Below, one piece after another: positions 25,846 through 35,595 of a DNA stretch of 64,000 bases. The notes under the pieces are model-generated. The model had not been told where the DNA came from and made no database searches. It worked only from the letters and a program-made list of their open reading frames with translations. Position 1 is the first letter of the stretch. Every line of letters begins with the position of its first letter. This stretch comes from CALFUK01 sp964450495 (GTDB taxonomy: Bacteria; Bacteroidota; Bacteroidia; Chitinophagales; Saprospiraceae). The position numbers and the translations under genes are program-made. The stretch is from contig CAYVFU010000007.1 in assembly GCA_964450495.1 (NCBI GenBank), positions 1-64,000 on the forward strand, in the 5' to 3' direction.

Positions 25846-28800
25846 ATGGATTCACTAAAGCGTTTGTCTCGAATAACAGGATGGGTAGTATTTACTATAG
25901 CATTTATTGTCTATTTCCTGTCTGCAGAGCGAGTTGGTAGTTTGTGGGATTGTGGAGAATTTATACTCGGAGCTTACAAACTTCAAGTGGTTCACCCACC
26001 TGGAGCCGCTGTGTATGTATTGATTGGACGAATGTTTGCTTGGGTAGCGACGATTATTTCTGATGACCCTGCTCATATTTCTTTTGCTGTGAATTTAATG
26101 TCTGGGATGTTTACAGCTTTGATGGCAATGCTTGTTGCTAAAACGACAATGATGTTGGGCAAATTAGCAATGGTGGGCAGAAATGAAGACATAGAATCAT
26201 CTTCAGTATATGCATTATGTGGAGCGGGACTAGTTGCTGGACTAACAACCGCTTTTTGTACATCGATTTGGTTCTCTGCTGTTGAAGGAGAAGTGTATGC
26301 GATGTCTACTTTTTTTACAGCTTTGACATTCTGGGCAGCTGTGCGCTGGTATTATCATCCAGACTCCCTACAAAATGATCGCTGGTTAATCTTTGTTGCT
26401 TTTAGTGCTTCCTTGTCTATAGGTGTTCACTTATTAAGTATTTTGACTTTCCCCGCTATTGCACTACTGTATTACTTTAAGAAAAAAGAAAATCCAAACT
26501 TGATTGGAGCAGGCATTAGTATGGGCGTTGGAGCAATCATCATTTGGTTTATTCAAAAGGTAATTATTGCTGGTATACCAAATATGTGGAAGTCCTTCGA
26601 AATACCAATGGTAAATAATATGGGTGCTCCATTTCACAGTGGCCTTATACCAGTCGGTCTCCTATATATCGCAATGTTTTACAGCTTGTTTCAAGTAGCT
26701 AAGAATAAATCATCGAGAACATTATTCTTCGCAGTATCCATGATTTGCATGGCCATCATTAGCTTTATGTCAGTTGGTTTGCTCCCAACAATTGTGCTTG
26801 TGCCACTTATTGGTTTTGCCATGTATAAACTTGAAAGTGTCACCGCACATCAGACCTTGCAATTATTTACGATGGGTGCCCTTATGGTTGTTATTGGATT
26901 TTCAACCCTAGGCATCATTGTAATTAGAGCTAATGCTGACACGCCTGTCAATATGAATGTGCCTAGTGATGCTGTCCGATTATTGCCATATTTAAATAGG
27001 GAACAATATGGTGAACGGCCTTTGCTTTATGGCCCTCATTTTGATGCTCGTCCTGAAGGTGTTGAAAAAGAAAATCGTTATGGTCGAGTTGGTAACAAAT
27101 ATGAAATAGTCGAAGAAAAAATAGAATACTCCTATAATTCAAAAGATAAAATGTTTTTTCCTCGTGTAAGCCATACTGATGCTTCACGGAAAAGACTTTA
27201 CCGGACATGGTGGGGAGAGAAAACAGGGGCACCCTCTCAAGCTTTCAACATATCTTTTCTCATGCGCTATCAGATGAGTTGGATGTATTGGAGATATTTT
27301 ATGTGGAATTTTGCCGGCCGTCAAAATGGAGAGCAAGGATATAGCCCTTGGGACAAATCTGCTGGTCACTGGGTTTCTGGCATTAAACCCCTTGATGAAA
27401 GCAAATTGTTCAATATGGACGAAATGCCGGATTCCATGAAAAGACACAAAGGACATAATACGTATTACTTATTGCCTTTACTATTTGGGCTTTTTGGTTT
27501 ATTTTATCATGCCAAAAGAAGACAAAAAGAATTCCTTGCTTTGACTGTTCTATTTGTCATTACAGGAATAGGAATCATTATTTATTCTAATCAACCTCCT
27601 AATGAACCCAGAGAAAGAGATTATGTCTTAGTCGGTAGTTTCTTTACTTTTTGCATGTGGATTGGAATGGGAGTGTTGGCTATGTTCCAACTATTTAAAA
27701 ACAAAATCAACCTTGGTGGAATACCTGCTGCAGGATTGGCATCTGTTGTAGCCTTGTCAGCACCAACAATTATGGCTTTCCAGAATTTTGATGATTTGAG
27801 TCGAGCACATCATACAGCATCTAGAGATTATGCTTCCAATTTCTTGGAATCAACAGCGCCGAATGCAATCATTTTTACTTACGGTGATAATGACACGTAC
27901 CCATTATGGTATGCCCAAGAAGTGGAGAATATACGCCGTGATGTCAGAGTTGTCAATCTTAGTTTGATTCAAGTCGATTGGTACATCAATAAACTAAGGA
28001 ATAAAGTGAATGACTCACCACCTTTAAAATTAACGGTGCCTGCAGAAGCTTATCGAGGCAAGAAACGTAACACGGTCTTTTTCTATCCACCTCAAGGCCC
28101 GTTCGAACCTAAAAATATATTAGAAGAGCTTAAGTATATAGGTCATCCACAAAATGAACAACAAGGGCAGACGATCATGAGATCCTCTAAACTCTACATT
28201 CCTGTTGACAGGAATCAAGCTATTCAATCTGGTTGGATAAGCCCTAATGATACCGTAAATTTTGTTAATAGAATAGAATTCGATTTATCTAGAAGTTTAG
28301 AAGCAGGCTATATTTTGAAGGATGAGTTAGCAATTATGGATGTCATTGCTTCCAATATTTATGACCGCCCTGTATATTTTGCAACCACATGTAAAAATGA
28401 AAAATTACTAGGGTTGAATGATTACATGCAAATGGAAGGATTATCTCTCCGCATTATGCCATTCAAAAATGACTCAGATGACATTCTGTCCATTTATGGT
28501 AGTGGTAGAATAAACTCAGATATCGTTTATGATAATATAATGAATAAGTTTAAATGGGGCGGATTCGATAAAAAAGAATTATTCGTAGACAATAGTTATG
28601 GAGCAGCCATTCAATCTCATCGTATGTTTTTCATGAGAGCTGCTGAAGACTTATTGGACCGTGGTCAACGACAAAAAGCTGTTGATATATGTGACAAATT
28701 TTTCGAAGCCTTTCCACACATGAATTTTGCTTATTCACCAACGATATTGCCTTTTATCTCTATTTATTTAAATGCAGGAGATACCGAAAAAGCAAAAACT

Positions 28801-29019
28801 CATCTTAGAATATTGGCAAATCAAATGGCTCAGGAAATGAATTTCTATGATTCAATAGATCCAGATATTGTCGAATCAAGTTTTTCTACAGATTATGTAT
28901 ACAATACGCGTACAATTCCACAAGTACTTAGAATTGCAGGTCTTTTGAAAGATCCAGCATTTGAACAAGAAATAAATGGGTTGCTACAAAAGTACAAGGT
29001 CGACAGCGCTAGAAACTAA
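25846..29019 (+). CDS. DUF2723 / GT117 multi-pass membrane glycosyltransferase
   Basis: The family (GT-C fold, related to TMEM260 and protein O-mannosyltransferases) transfers a lipid-linked sugar to acceptors at the outer face of the inner membrane. The N-terminal half has about a dozen hydrophobic segments. The luminal acidic motif LWDCGEFILGAYKLQVVHPP at about residues 29-48 is the family signature. A large periplasmic domain from about residue 630 carries TYGDNDTYPLWYAQEVE. I chose ATG at 25846, giving 1057 aa; a TTG 27 bases upstream is in frame but unlikely. Bacteroidota commonly O-glycosylate exported proteins, so this may modify T9SS or lipoprotein clients. The true acceptor is unknown. 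Confidence 0.9.
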   Translation: MDSLKRLSRITGWVVFTIAFIVYFLSAERVGSLWDCGEFILGAYKLQVVHPPGAAVYVLIGRMFAWVATIISDDPAHISFAVNLMSGMFTALMAMLVAKTTMMLGKLAMVGRNEDIESSSVYALCGAGLVAGLTTAFCTSIWFSAVEGEVYAMSTFFTALTFWAAVRWYYHPDSLQNDRWLIFVAFSASLSIGVHLLSILTFPAIALLYYFKKKENPNLIGAGISMGVGAIIIWFIQKVIIAGIPNMWKSFEIPMVNNMGAPFHSGLIPVGLLYIAMFYSLFQVAKNKSSRTLFFAVSMICMAIISFMSVGLLPTIVLVPLIGFAMYKLESVTAHQTLQLFTMGALMVVIGFSTLGIIVIRANADTPVNMNVPSDAVRLLPYLNREQYGERPLLYGPHFDARPEGVEKENRYGRVGNKYEIVEEKIEYSYNSKDKMFFPRVSHTDASRKRLYRTWWGEKTGAPSQAFNISFLMRYQMSWMYWRYFMWNFAGRQNGEQGYSPWDKSAGHWVSGIKPLDESKLFNMDEMPDSMKRHKGHNTYYLLPLLFGLFGLFYHAKRRQKEFLALTVLFVITGIGIIIYSNQPPNEPRERDYVLVGSFFTFCMWIGMGVLAMFQLFKNKINLGGIPAAGLASVVALSAPTIMAFQNFDDLSRAHHTASRDYASNFLESTAPNAIIFTYGDNDTYPLWYAQEVENIRRDVRVVNLSLIQVDWYINKLRNKVNDSPPLKLTVPAEAYRGKKRNTVFFYPPQGPFEPKNILEELKYIGHPQNEQQGQTIMRSSKLYIPVDRNQAIQSGWISPNDTVNFVNRIEFDLSRSLEAGYILKDELAIMDVIASNIYDRPVYFATTCKNEKLLGLNDYMQMEGLSLRIMPFKNDSDDILSIYGSGRINSDIVYDNIMNKFKWGGFDKKELFVDNSYGAAIQSHRMFFMRAAEDLLDRGQRQKAVDICDKFFEAFPHMNFAYSPTILPFISIYLNAGDTEKAKTHLRILANQMAQEMNFYDSIDPDIVESSFSTDYVYNTRTIPQVLRIAGLLKDPAFEQEINGLLQKYKVDSARN

Positions 29020-29207
29020 ATATGTCTTGAATAGTCTATTTTAGGTTTTTCGCAACTCACTCTTTTAAGTAACTGCGCTTAAATGCATGCATTACGTGTA
29101 ATATTAACGCAATAGGGGTAATATTGAAGTAAAGCATCTTAGAATTGACATATTTGTGCTTCACAACAATGCGAATTAATACTTAACTTTAGAGTAAATA
29201 CTTACAA

Positions 29208-32200
29208 GTGCGTTCGACAATCCTATATATCCTGATTTTTCTTTGCTTCCAAGCAACCGCTCAATCTGGAAAAAAAAATCAAAAAAGAGTGGCAGAGCAT
29301 AAAGGTCATTCAATTGAATTGCCTCGTCTTGATCTTGCTCATATTCGTTCCAATGTAGAAGACAAACGAGGTAGTCATCAATTTGCAGAACGCAGAGATG
29401 TGGAATTAACACATTTGAATAGTGGTCAGTGGATTCAAAAAGGAGAATTTTGGGAATGGTCTTTAGACATTCAATCTCCTGGTGCGATCTCTATGAACTT
29501 AGGATTTACAGAATACCAATTGCCAGAGTCAGCTACGCTTTCGATTTTCAATTCCAAGGGTCATAAGCTAGGCCCATTTACAAAATCTGATAACAAAGAT
29601 CATCATCAACTATGGACTCCAATTCTAAAGGGAGATAAAGTCACACTAAAATTAAAGGTTCCAAAAACATCAATTGAAGATGTGAAATTAAAACTAAGTG
29701 CTGTCAATCATGGCTTTGCTTTACCAGAGCTAAGGTCTGGCTCTTGCAATATTGATGTGGCCTGTATCGATAATGAAGAATTCCCAATGATTAGACAATT
29801 TGCTGACCAAATTCAATCAGTCGCAGTGGTCCAACTTAATGGAGGCAGAACTTGTTCAGGTTTTTTGATCAATACAACTCAAAACGATTTTCAGCCGTAC
29901 TTCTTGACGGCAGCACATTGCGAAATTAATAGTCGCAATGCAGCAACGACGGTATTTTATTGGAACTATGAAAATTCTACTTGCAGAGAAGCTGACAGTA
30001 TAGAAAGTGGAGAAATCGGAGACGGTTCTCTTTCGCAATTCAATATGGGGTCTTCTTTCATTAGCGGAACGACCAATCTTAGTGAGGATTTCATTGACGT
30101 TGATTTTACATTGCTGATGTTGGATGAACCTGTAAATCCTGATTTTGAGCCATATTTTGCAGGATGGGATATTCGACCTATTATACCTGAATCCACAACC
30201 GCAATACACCATCCCAATGTTGAAGAAAAAAGAATCAGTTTTGATTTTGATCCTCCCAGCTTTGAAGTAGTTAACTCTGACAGTGTTTTTGTGAGAGTAG
30301 AAAATTGGGAATTAGGGACAACTGAAAGAGGCTCTTCTGGTTCTCCACTATTTAATCAAGATGGAAGAGTTATAGGTCATTTGAGTGGTGGAGAAGCAAG
30401 TTGTTTTAACGATTTATTTGACAGGTTTGGTTGGATAGGTCTAGCTTGGAATAATGGTGATAGTGAGCAAACACGATTAAGAGATTGGTTAGATCCCTCG
30501 AATAGTGGCATACAATTTATAGATGGAATAGATGGTTCATTTTCTATACAAATAGATCAAAAATCTGATGTTTTGTGTGGGGTGCAAAATGCAACAATAC
30601 AACGCGAAATTACCGTTGATGATAATTTTGGTAGCACTGTCCAATTATCAATTCAAGACTTTCCTTTTGAACTAAACCCAAGCTTAGAAAAGGATCAATT
30701 ATCCCCAGGAGAATCAACAATTTTGACCCTAGATAATGTAGACGCCCTTACTACCGGAGTCTATCAAGTAACTCTACAGGCAACAGATGGCACAAATGAA
30801 AATACAAATGATTTTACTTTTGAAATAGTTGAAAATGTGCCCGGTACCATCGTACCAGAATTTCCTGCAAATAATCAATCTCTTGGCGGTAGTTTAGCAT
30901 CATTTAGGTGGCAAGGTAGCGCTGATGATTACGAAATTCAGATATCAGAAAATATAGAATTTGTATCCCCTATAGTAGAAGAATCTGTTCTGCTTGAGCC
31001 ACAATTTTCTACCAGTAGTTTAAATGAAAGTGCAGAATACTATTGGAGAGTAAGAGGGACAAATCTGTGTGGACAATCCGCCTGGTCAGACCCAATAAAA
31101 TTTAAAACAACTAGCCTCAGTTGTACTGAAGTAATGGAAGACAGTTTAAGTCTTGAAATAACTCCAAATAGAAACGATACGGTAGAAGCTCAAATTACAA
31201 TTGACTTAACAAGCCCAATAGAATCTGTAACCATTCCACGGATTGCAGGGACACATACTTGGAGCAGTGATCTTAAGTTTAGCTTAATCAGTCCTATAGG
31301 AACAGAAGTATTACTTACGGAAAACCAATGCAGTGCTGCTCAATTTATGGATTTTACTCTAGGCTTTAGTGATGCAGGTTTCCCATTGAGTAGTTTGCCA
31401 TGTCCATTTACGGATGGGCGTATTTATGAGCCAGAATCACCATTAGGTATTTTCAACGGAGAAAATCCAAATGGAATTTGGACATTGCGAATCACAGATG
31501 CAATTGATTTTGATGGAGGTGCTTTGGAGAGCTTTCACCTTGAAATATGTACTGCTTCAACTGGTCAATTATTTACTCAGTTTACAGAATCAACCTTTGA
31601 TGCTTGCGGCTTAAGTCAAATTGAGTCTTCATTCCAAATAAGTAATGACTTTGAATCGGATGTACAAATTACAACTGTATCAGTAAATGAAAATTTAACT
31701 GTTTCTCTTAATGACAATATCGCAAGTCCTGGACAAAGTGTCAATTATACTATCAGCAATATAGATCAATTAGAAGATATGACTAGCTCTATTCGGTTTT
31801 TATTCGCATCTGGTGAAAAAACTACAGAGTCGATTGTCGAACTAAATTTCGAAAGCGAATTACCGAGCTTCAATTTAATGTCGCCTATTAATAATTCCAT
31901 ATTCAAAACTGAAGAAGACCTTGCATTTGATTGGGAAGACGTTTCTGGTGCAACAGGTTATATACTAGAAATTTCACTTGAAGACATCACTTTTTCAGAT
32001 CCAATTTCTATAGACTTTTCTCCAGATCAATCTTTTTTTGAATCTATGTCAGATGCTATTTCGCCTGATCCTGATCTTATTGATGTCTTCTGGCGTGTAA
32101 TCGCATTAGGAGAGGATTGTGACCGAATATCTCCCACGTCAATGTTTATCCTAGATTTAACTAGTGGTATAAATGAATTAGGCGATTTAACAATTACAAT

Positions 32201-32432
32201 ACTTCCAAATCCTTTTCAATCAGATATACGTATTGATTTTTCTGAACCTACCAGTGATGAATTCATTGTTGATCTGTTCGATGCCAGAGGTAGTCGTTTA
32301 AAATCTAACCGTCTACAATCAGGATCAAACCAATTCAACTTAGATACGAGTGATGTTCCTCCAGGCATATATTTTCTGAGAATGCAAAGTGAATTAGGGG
32401 TTATCGTCGAGAAGGTCGTAAAACAGCGATAA
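29208..32432 (+). CDS. T9SS-exported trypsin-like serine protease with P domain
   Basis: The 1074-aa secreted protein resembles lysyl endopeptidases. It has a signal peptide (about 1-19, FQATAQS) and an N-terminal pro-region to about 175. The S1-type protease domain (about 180-440) has His237 in FLTAAHC, Asp299 in VDFTLL and Ser377 in RGSSGSPLF. Two Ig/FN3-like domains lie at about 550-640 and 880-970, with a proprotein-convertase P domain between them at about 640-780 (AGTHTWSSDLKFSLISPIGT; WTLRITDAIDFDGG). A T9SS type A tail is at about 1000-1074. Translation starts at GTG. It probably degrades external protein for nutrition. Cleavage after Lys is suggested by family resemblance only. Confidence 0.92.
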   Translation: MRSTILYILIFLCFQATAQSGKKNQKRVAEHKGHSIELPRLDLAHIRSNVEDKRGSHQFAERRDVELTHLNSGQWIQKGEFWEWSLDIQSPGAISMNLGFTEYQLPESATLSIFNSKGHKLGPFTKSDNKDHHQLWTPILKGDKVTLKLKVPKTSIEDVKLKLSAVNHGFALPELRSGSCNIDVACIDNEEFPMIRQFADQIQSVAVVQLNGGRTCSGFLINTTQNDFQPYFLTAAHCEINSRNAATTVFYWNYENSTCREADSIESGEIGDGSLSQFNMGSSFISGTTNLSEDFIDVDFTLLMLDEPVNPDFEPYFAGWDIRPIIPESTTAIHHPNVEEKRISFDFDPPSFEVVNSDSVFVRVENWELGTTERGSSGSPLFNQDGRVIGHLSGGEASCFNDLFDRFGWIGLAWNNGDSEQTRLRDWLDPSNSGIQFIDGIDGSFSIQIDQKSDVLCGVQNATIQREITVDDNFGSTVQLSIQDFPFELNPSLEKDQLSPGESTILTLDNVDALTTGVYQVTLQATDGTNENTNDFTFEIVENVPGTIVPEFPANNQSLGGSLASFRWQGSADDYEIQISENIEFVSPIVEESVLLEPQFSTSSLNESAEYYWRVRGTNLCGQSAWSDPIKFKTTSLSCTEVMEDSLSLEITPNRNDTVEAQITIDLTSPIESVTIPRIAGTHTWSSDLKFSLISPIGTEVLLTENQCSAAQFMDFTLGFSDAGFPLSSLPCPFTDGRIYEPESPLGIFNGENPNGIWTLRITDAIDFDGGALESFHLEICTASTGQLFTQFTESTFDACGLSQIESSFQISNDFESDVQITTVSVNENLTVSLNDNIASPGQSVNYTISNIDQLEDMTSSIRFLFASGEKTTESIVELNFESELPSFNLMSPINNSIFKTEEDLAFDWEDVSGATGYILEISLEDITFSDPISIDFSPDQSFFESMSDAISPDPDLIDVFWRVIALGEDCDRISPTSMFILDLTSGINELGDLTITILPNPFQSDIRIDFSEPTSDEFIVDLFDARGSRLKSNRLQSGSNQFNLDTSDVPPGIYFLRMQSELGVIVEKVVKQR

Positions 32433-32471
32433 AAAATCCATAATTCTCGTTTAAAACGTAGAATCCATTTG

Positions 32472-33386
32472 CTATATAGAAAAAGAGGTCATATCCTTAA
32501 ACGCTTGTAATCGCTGATCGATATCTGCTCGCTCTAGTTGTTTTATTCTACCAAGGGAAAACTCTTCAACGCAAAAAGATGCCATCACAGAACCATAGAT
32601 AATCCCTGTCTTGACTTCCTCGTATCCAATAGTATCGCAAGAAGCAAGGTAACCGCAAAGTCCACCTGCAAAGCTATCGCCTGCTCCAGTAGGATCCTTC
32701 ACTAATGCTAATGGCAAAGCTGGTGCAGCAAACATTTTTCCTTCATGAAATAAAAGAGCGCCATGCTCCCCTTTCTTAACGATCAAATATTTAGGTCCCA
32801 ATTCATGGATGACTTTAGCTGCATTGACCAGAGAATACTCGCCTGATAATTGCCTTGCTTCTTCGTCATTTATTGTCAAAATATCCACACGGCTTATCGC
32901 TTCCTTCAAACTATCCATGGCGATGTCCATCCAAAAATTCATAGTATCCAATACGGTGATCTTTGGCTTTTTTACCAACTGGTCCATCACCTTGATTTGA
33001 ATTTCTGGTGTCAGATTACCAAGCATGAGAATATCGTCGTCTTGATAGCTATCTGGTAATACAGGATCGAAATCTGCGAGCACATTAAGTTCTGTCTTAA
33101 GTGTATCTCTACTATTCATATTGTCGTGATACCTTCCTGCCCAGAAAAACGAATTCTTGTCTTCTACTATTTCGATACCTTTCGTATCGATACCACGATC
33201 ATTCATCATTGCTAATTCTTCCTTGGGGAAATCTCCCCCCACAATCGATACAAGGTTTACAGAATTATGCAAATATGAAGCTGCCCATGCAATATATGTT
33301 CCTGCTCCTCCTATTACCATCTCTGCTCTTCCAAATGGTGTTTCTATATCATCGAATGCTACGGTACCAACTGTAAGTATACTCAT
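32472..33386 (-). CDS. PfkB-family carbohydrate or nucleoside kinase
   Basis: Cytoplasmic ribokinase-fold ATP-dependent kinase of 304 aa. The N-terminal substrate motif is GGAGTYIAWAASYL (about residues 26-39). The C-terminal signature with the catalytic base and anion hole is KDPTGAGDSFAGGLCGYLAS (about 231-250). The lid region (DPVLPDSYQDDDILMLGNL) is unlike ribokinase or fructokinase proper, so the substrate is open; adenosine-, inosine- or sugar-kinase roles are possible. It is divergent from the DUF1080 gene, close to two sugar oxidoreductases. Confidence 0.87.
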   Translation of the reverse strand: MSILTVGTVAFDDIETPFGRAEMVIGGAGTYIAWAASYLHNSVNLVSIVGGDFPKEELAMMNDRGIDTKGIEIVEDKNSFFWAGRYHDNMNSRDTLKTELNVLADFDPVLPDSYQDDDILMLGNLTPEIQIKVMDQLVKKPKITVLDTMNFWMDIAMDSLKEAISRVDILTINDEEARQLSGEYSLVNAAKVIHELGPKYLIVKKGEHGALLFHEGKMFAAPALPLALVKDPTGAGDSFAGGLCGYLASCDTIGYEEVKTGIIYGSVMASFCVEEFSLGRIKQLERADIDQRLQAFKDMTSFSI

Positions 33387-33511
33387 GTCAAAAATTTGGG
33401 CAAATGTAATTGAAATATTTTTAATTCTAAGGTTGTCTTAAATTCCACAGGCATCAATAGAGAACAGTTGATTGCATCTGCTGATTACGAATAAAGTGTT
33501 ATTTTAATAGC

Positions 33512-34348
33512 ATGAAATTAGATAATACCTCACATCCTTTTGAACTGTTACTGATGCTATGTGTGGTTTTGCTCTTTTCCTGTGGACAAAAAAATTCCTC
33601 GCTAACTAAACCACAACAAGAAACTACGACTAAGAAGAGTGAAGCAAATGAATGGAAATCATTATTCAATGGAAAAGATCTTACGGGTTGGACTTGGAAA
33701 ATTAACGGCTATCCCGTCGGTGAAAATTTCGGAAATACCTTTCGGGTCGAAGATGGTAATCTTAGTATTCGCTATGATGAATATGGTCCAGAATTCGATA
33801 TGCGTGTTGGAGCATTATTTTATGACAAGGAACTTATCAACTATCGACTGAAAGTAGAATATCGCTTTGTTGGAGAAACTGCTGCTGGTGCGCCAGAGTG
33901 GGGCTATCGAGATAGTGGTGTTCAGATCCATACGCAGAATCCGAGAACTGTAAAATTAGATCAACGTTTTCCTGTTTGCCTTGAATACAATTTGCACGGT
34001 GGCAATGGCACAGATGACAGACCATTGGGTGCCTTGTGCGGGATCGGAACTTTTGTTGAAATCGACAATGTGCTTAGCACTAAATCTTGCAACCCTGCCA
34101 AAGTGAGCAAAACGTTTCATGGTGACCAATGGGTAACAGTTGAAATCGATGTTAAAGATGGCCACGTTGTCAACTATGTTAATGGCGAAGAAATCTTGCG
34201 TTATTCAAATCCAGTGTATAATCCGGACAACGAATATGCAAAGGCCTTAATCCAAAATGGAGATGATTCAGTGACTAGTGGCTACATTTCTTTTCAGTCA
34301 AACAGCCACCCCATTGATTTTCGAAAAATAGAAATTTTAGAATATTAA
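33512..34348 (+). CDS. DUF1080 (3-keto-disaccharide hydrolase-like) lipoprotein
   Basis: A 278-aa lipoprotein with a lipobox at about residues 20-24 (LFSCG), a short Thr/Lys/Gln linker, then one DUF1080 concanavalin-like jelly-roll domain (about 48-278). It carries the hallmarks WKSLFNGKDLTGW, YGPEFDMRVGALFYDKEL, WGYRDSGVQIH and the conserved end ISFQSNSHPIDFRKIEI. Characterised DUF1080 members act on 3-keto glycosides, made by Gfo/Idh/MocA dehydrogenases. Two such dehydrogenases lie just downstream on the other strand, which supports a 3-keto sugar role. It is anchored in the outer membrane or periplasm. Confidence 0.9.
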   Translation: MKLDNTSHPFELLLMLCVVLLFSCGQKNSSLTKPQQETTTKKSEANEWKSLFNGKDLTGWTWKINGYPVGENFGNTFRVEDGNLSIRYDEYGPEFDMRVGALFYDKELINYRLKVEYRFVGETAAGAPEWGYRDSGVQIHTQNPRTVKLDQRFPVCLEYNLHGGNGTDDRPLGALCGIGTFVEIDNVLSTKSCNPAKVSKTFHGDQWVTVEIDVKDGHVVNYVNGEEILRYSNPVYNPDNEYAKALIQNGDDSVTSGYISFQSNSHPIDFRKIEILEY

Positions 34349-34358
34349 GGCCTCGTTC

Positions 34359-35471
34359 TTAAAGCCTAACCTCTACTTTATCTCCTGTCTTGACGGCTTC
34401 AAATATGGCATCAATTATCTTCATGTCTTTGACACCTTCTTCACCATCCAAAGGCACAATTGGTTGTTTACCTTCAAAAATCAGTTCAGCCATGCCATCC
34501 ATTTGTAAGGTTTGGTGAGTGATGTGCGGCTGATCAAGCTCGCCTTTGTGGGTGCGGCCTTTAATGGGACCATATCCAGTAGAAGGTTTCATTTCGACCC
34601 ATCCTTTTGTACCGGTCATATAAAATCTATCCAAATTCCTCATGTTGTAGGTCGATAAACAATTGGCTACTGCGCCGCTTGGGAAACCCATTTGGAACTG
34701 GATGGTCTCATCTACTCCTTCTTTGAATTTTACAGGATCTGTTTTGGTTTCTTGAGCCGTCACCCAAATTGGATCTTCACCAAGCATATATCTTGCACCA
34801 TTTATAGAATAGATACCGATATCCATCATAGCCCCACCGCCAGCTAAATTCTTATTCAATCGCCATTGGGTTGGGTCTCCGATAACAAATCCCGATTGCC
34901 CTTGAAAAAAACGAGGTTCTCCAAATTCTCCTGCCATCCGCATACGAATGACTTCCATTGTCTTTGGCTCATAATGCATGCGGTAGCCGATCAATAATTT
35001 TACATTTTGCTCAGCACAAACGTCAACCATTTTCTGTCCTTCTTCTGCATTAATACCCATCGGCTTTTCGCAGATGACATGCTTACCTGCTTTCGCTACT
35101 CGTATGGTTTGTTCACAATGAAGTCCATTTGGAGTTATGATATAAACTGCATCTATATCTGGATTATCTTTTATCGCGTCAAAATTTTCGTAGTTGTAAC
35201 AGTTTTTTTCAGGGATACTATACTTTTCTTGCCACTCCACTATTTTAGATGGTGTACCACTGATGACGCCTGTCACTTTGGCTTTTTTACAATCGACCAT
35301 TGCTTTAGCAACACGATTGCCATAACTACCAAGTCCCATGATGGCGACTTTAAGCATAGGGCCAGAATAAGGTTTGCTTGGTGTTGCCATCAAGTTTTTA
35401 GAGTCATACAATAGCGGTAAGCCGATTGCCGAAGCAGTTAGCTTTTCTAAAAATTTTCTTCGTGTGGTCAT
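34359..35471 (-). CDS. Gfo/Idh/MocA-family oxidoreductase with Tat-like signal
   Basis: NAD(P)-dependent sugar dehydrogenase of 370 aa. The N-terminus MTTRRKFLEKLTASAIGLPL is a twin-arginine-type signal, so the enzyme is probably exported folded with its cofactor. The Rossmann motif is VAIMGLGSYGNRVAKAM, followed by the catalytic lysine segment VICEKPMGINAEEG. The C-terminal domain ends with IFEAVKTGDKVEVRL. It converges on the DUF1080 gene with a 10-base gap and lies downstream of a second paralogue. The two enzymes may oxidise and reduce the same sugar series. Confidence 0.88.
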   Translation of the reverse strand: MTTRRKFLEKLTASAIGLPLLYDSKNLMATPSKPYSGPMLKVAIMGLGSYGNRVAKAMVDCKKAKVTGVISGTPSKIVEWQEKYSIPEKNCYNYENFDAIKDNPDIDAVYIITPNGLHCEQTIRVAKAGKHVICEKPMGINAEEGQKMVDVCAEQNVKLLIGYRMHYEPKTMEVIRMRMAGEFGEPRFFQGQSGFVIGDPTQWRLNKNLAGGGAMMDIGIYSINGARYMLGEDPIWVTAQETKTDPVKFKEGVDETIQFQMGFPSGAVANCLSTYNMRNLDRFYMTGTKGWVEMKPSTGYGPIKGRTHKGELDQPHITHQTLQMDGMAELIFEGKQPIVPLDGEEGVKDMKIIDAIFEAVKTGDKVEVRL

Positions 35472-35595
35472 GGTGTTAATGATTTGTACTAAAAATAGTG
35501 ATTTTATGGATTAAACAACAATCCATAAGTAAACACAAAGGCTTCTTGAATTCTTTGAAAGGATATTTTAAGAGATTACTATTTTAGAATCGACT